A stretch of 36,344 nt of DNA from Saprospiraceae bacterium (GTDB taxonomy: Bacteria > Bacteroidota > Bacteroidia > Chitinophagales > Saprospiraceae): NCBI GenBank assembly GCA_022448995.1, contig JAKVCT010000020.1, positions 1-36,344 of the forward strand. The letters are read 5' to 3'. The translations under genes and the position numbers were made by a program. Below, piece by piece: positions 35,151 to 36,344 of the stretch. The first letter of the stretch is position 1; each line of letters opens with the position of its first letter. The notes under the pieces were generated by a model. That model made no database searches, was not told the origin of the DNA, and saw only the letters and a list, made by a program, of their open reading frames with translations.

Positions 35151-35948
35151 ATGAGTAATAGACGTCGTTTTTTTTCCAATCCATTTTCTGATTCTTCACG
35201 TTTTGAGCGTTCTAGACAAGTGTCAGGAACGATAGTTTCGCAAGGTGGGGCTATAGCAATAGATCCTAGTAAAATAATGACCAAGAGCGGTGCAATTAAT
35301 AAGACCTTCATTCTAACAGGGATTTTATTAATTACAGCCATTTATAGTTTCTTGAATCCTTCCATGACTTTGATGTGGGTTGGATTAATTGGTGGTTTAA
35401 TTTCAGTATTTGTGGCTTCATTCAAACCTGAAACTTCTCCAATTTCAGCGCCTATTTATGCTGCATTTGAGGGATTATTTATTGGATCGATCACTATGCT
35501 CTATGCAATGATTGCAGGAGATGGTGTAACGCCAGACTATGGAATTATAGGAACAGCAGTTTTAGGAACCTTAGGTGTTTTGGTGGCTATGATTACAGCA
35601 TACAAAACAGGTTTAATCAAACCAACAGCTAAATTGAGAGCTTTTGTGGTGACTGCAATTGGAGCTATTTTATTCATTTATATGGCTAATATCTTAATCA
35701 GTTTGTTTGGTTTTGGTGGAATTCCATATTTACATACAGCACATCCTATCGGAATTGTAATTACTTTAGTAGTGATTGGTATAGCTGCATTGAGCTTGAT
35801 CTTTGATTTTGAGATCTATGAAAAAGGTGAGGCAATGATGGCTCCTAAATATATGGAGTGGTTTGCTGGATTAAGCTTATTGGTAACTCTAGTGTGGATC
35901 TATGTAGAGATTTTGAAATTAGCTGCAATCTTAAGCTCTGGTGACTAA
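35151..35948 (+). CDS. Bax inhibitor-1/YccA family membrane protein
   Basis: This 265-residue protein has a soluble start (MSNRRRFFSNPFSDSSRFER) and then about seven hydrophobic helices (from about residue 47 to 263). Features typical of the Bacteroidota members include FLNPSMTLMWVGLIGGLISV, SAPIYAAFEGLFIGSITMLY, and ALSLIFDFEIYEKGEAM in the sixth-helix region with conserved Asp. The family covers TMBIM/YccA/BsYetJ proteins, some of which conduct calcium in a pH-dependent way. A role in ion balance or protease regulation is an inference from relatives. It is transcribed alone, with its own promoter and terminator. Confidence 0.92.
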   Translation: MSNRRRFFSNPFSDSSRFERSRQVSGTIVSQGGAIAIDPSKIMTKSGAINKTFILTGILLITAIYSFLNPSMTLMWVGLIGGLISVFVASFKPETSPISAPIYAAFEGLFIGSITMLYAMIAGDGVTPDYGIIGTAVLGTLGVLVAMITAYKTGLIKPTAKLRAFVVTAIGAILFIYMANILISLFGFGGIPYLHTAHPIGIVITLVVIGIAALSLIFDFEIYEKGEAMMAPKYMEWFAGLSLLVTLVWIYVEILKLAAILSSGD

Positions 35949-36020
35949 ATATAGTAGTCATATACTATCATAAAGTTTAAAACAAATTTTAGAAAGTCAG
36001 TTAACTATTATAATTTTATG

Positions 36021-36060
36021 AACCTGTTGAATTTTTTATTCAGCAGGTTTATGTTTTTTT
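36021..36060 (+). terminator. Terminator of the Bax-inhibitor-like gene
   Basis: AACCTGTTGAAT (36021-36032) pairs with ATTCAGCAGGTT (36038-36049), 12 positions with one G-T wobble and a 5-T loop. Seven T follow (36054-36060). It lies 72 bp after the stop codon. Confidence 0.85.
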
Positions 36061-36079
36061 AAGGTATTTTATTATCAAT

Positions 36080-36208
36080 AGTTTGTGTATTTTTCGTAAC
36101 TAATTGATAATCATAAGGATGTGTAAAATTAATTGAATTTTACAAAATCCTGATTATCAAGCAGTAAGAACCACGTAGTGCTCTGCAAAGCAAAAAAATC
36201 AACGAACT
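36080..36208 (+). mobile_element. Family II inverted-repeat element (129 bp)
   Basis: The left end agtttgtgtattttt (36080-36094) is an imperfect inverted match to the right end aaaaaaatcaacgaact (about 36192-36208). The inside matches the element at about 27058-27188 in reverse orientation over about 110 bp. It carries one 24-bp core unit in reverse (about 36168-36190, ccacgtagtgctctgcaaag). It contains no coding sequence. Confidence 0.65.
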
Positions 36209-36267
36209 ATCATTATTATACAATGGGATTTGTAATATTAATGTATGATGGAAGCGTGGCACTAAAG

Positions 36268-36344
36268 TAAGTAGATAGCCACAATTAATTTGTATTTAAT
36301 TTAATCAGCCTTTTTGCGCTGCACTTTGTTAAAAAGCCTCGTGA
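36268..36344 (+). mobile_element. Family I element, copy B, cut by the window end
   Basis: The sequence from TAAGTAGATAGCCACAATTA onward follows copy A (7151 onward) closely for all 77 bases available, including TTTGTATTTAATT and ACTTTGTTAAAAAGCCTC. Only the left end is inside the window, so its length and right end are unknown. Confidence 0.7.

Overview
The window looks like chromosomal DNA of a Bacteroidota bacterium, probably a free-living or marine type. It is AT-rich. The first gene encodes a giant secreted protein ending in a type IX secretion (T9SS) sorting domain with the YPNPNKG signature. Several lipoproteins have Bacteroidota-like tails after the lipid cysteine. One clear promoter fits the Bacteroidota pattern TTG-N20-TAnnTTTG. 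I cannot name the genus from sequence alone.

Layout: (1) 385-6048, a 1,887-residue T9SS adhesin-like protein built from five long repeats. (2) 6307-11704, a glycan export cluster: ABC-2 permease (Wzm-like), ATPase (Wzt-like), PAPS sulfotransferase, GT-B glycosyltransferase and GT10 fucosyltransferase. The last four genes are packed with 1-9 bp gaps, so a sulfated and fucosylated exported glycan is a reasonable inference. (3) 11957-13503, minus strand: a frameshifted DedA/TVP38-type membrane protein and a TIGR01777 sugar-epimerase-like protein. (4) 13891-19697: three tandem paralogous family-5 (oligopeptide-type) solute-binding proteins, each followed by its own hairpin terminator and with no permease or ATPase genes nearby. 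(5) 19852-24383: leucyl/phenylalanyl-tRNA-protein transferase (aat), a DoxX-like membrane protein, an MBL-fold hydrolase and a SurA-like PpiC isomerase. (6) 25020-29938: a lipoprotein of unknown function, a DUF3109 cysteine-cluster protein, a STAS-like protein, a small membrane protein and a large secreted protein. (7) 30146-34774: an alpha-2-macroglobulin with an intact Cys-x-Glu-Gln thioester. (8) 35151-35948: a Bax-inhibitor-1/YccA-type membrane protein.

The most unusual layer lies between the genes. I see two families of short elements with terminal inverted repeats and no transposase. Family I (153-328 bp, ends TAAGTAG...CTACTTA) occurs at 7151-7478, 11702-11959, 13692-13844 and, cut by the window edge, from 36268. 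Family II (about 72-131 bp, ends near AGTTCGTTGATTTT) occurs at 20589-20671, 26500-26571, about 27058-27188 and 36080-36208. Both carry the same GC-richer 24-bp core unit, close to CTTCGCAGAGCCCTTCGGGG plus four bases. The copy at 11702-11959 is placed so that its two terminal TAA/TTA triplets are the stop codons of the two genes facing it. These look like non-autonomous mobile elements (MITE-like) or structured intergenic repeats, and they are the best candidate here for something undescribed.
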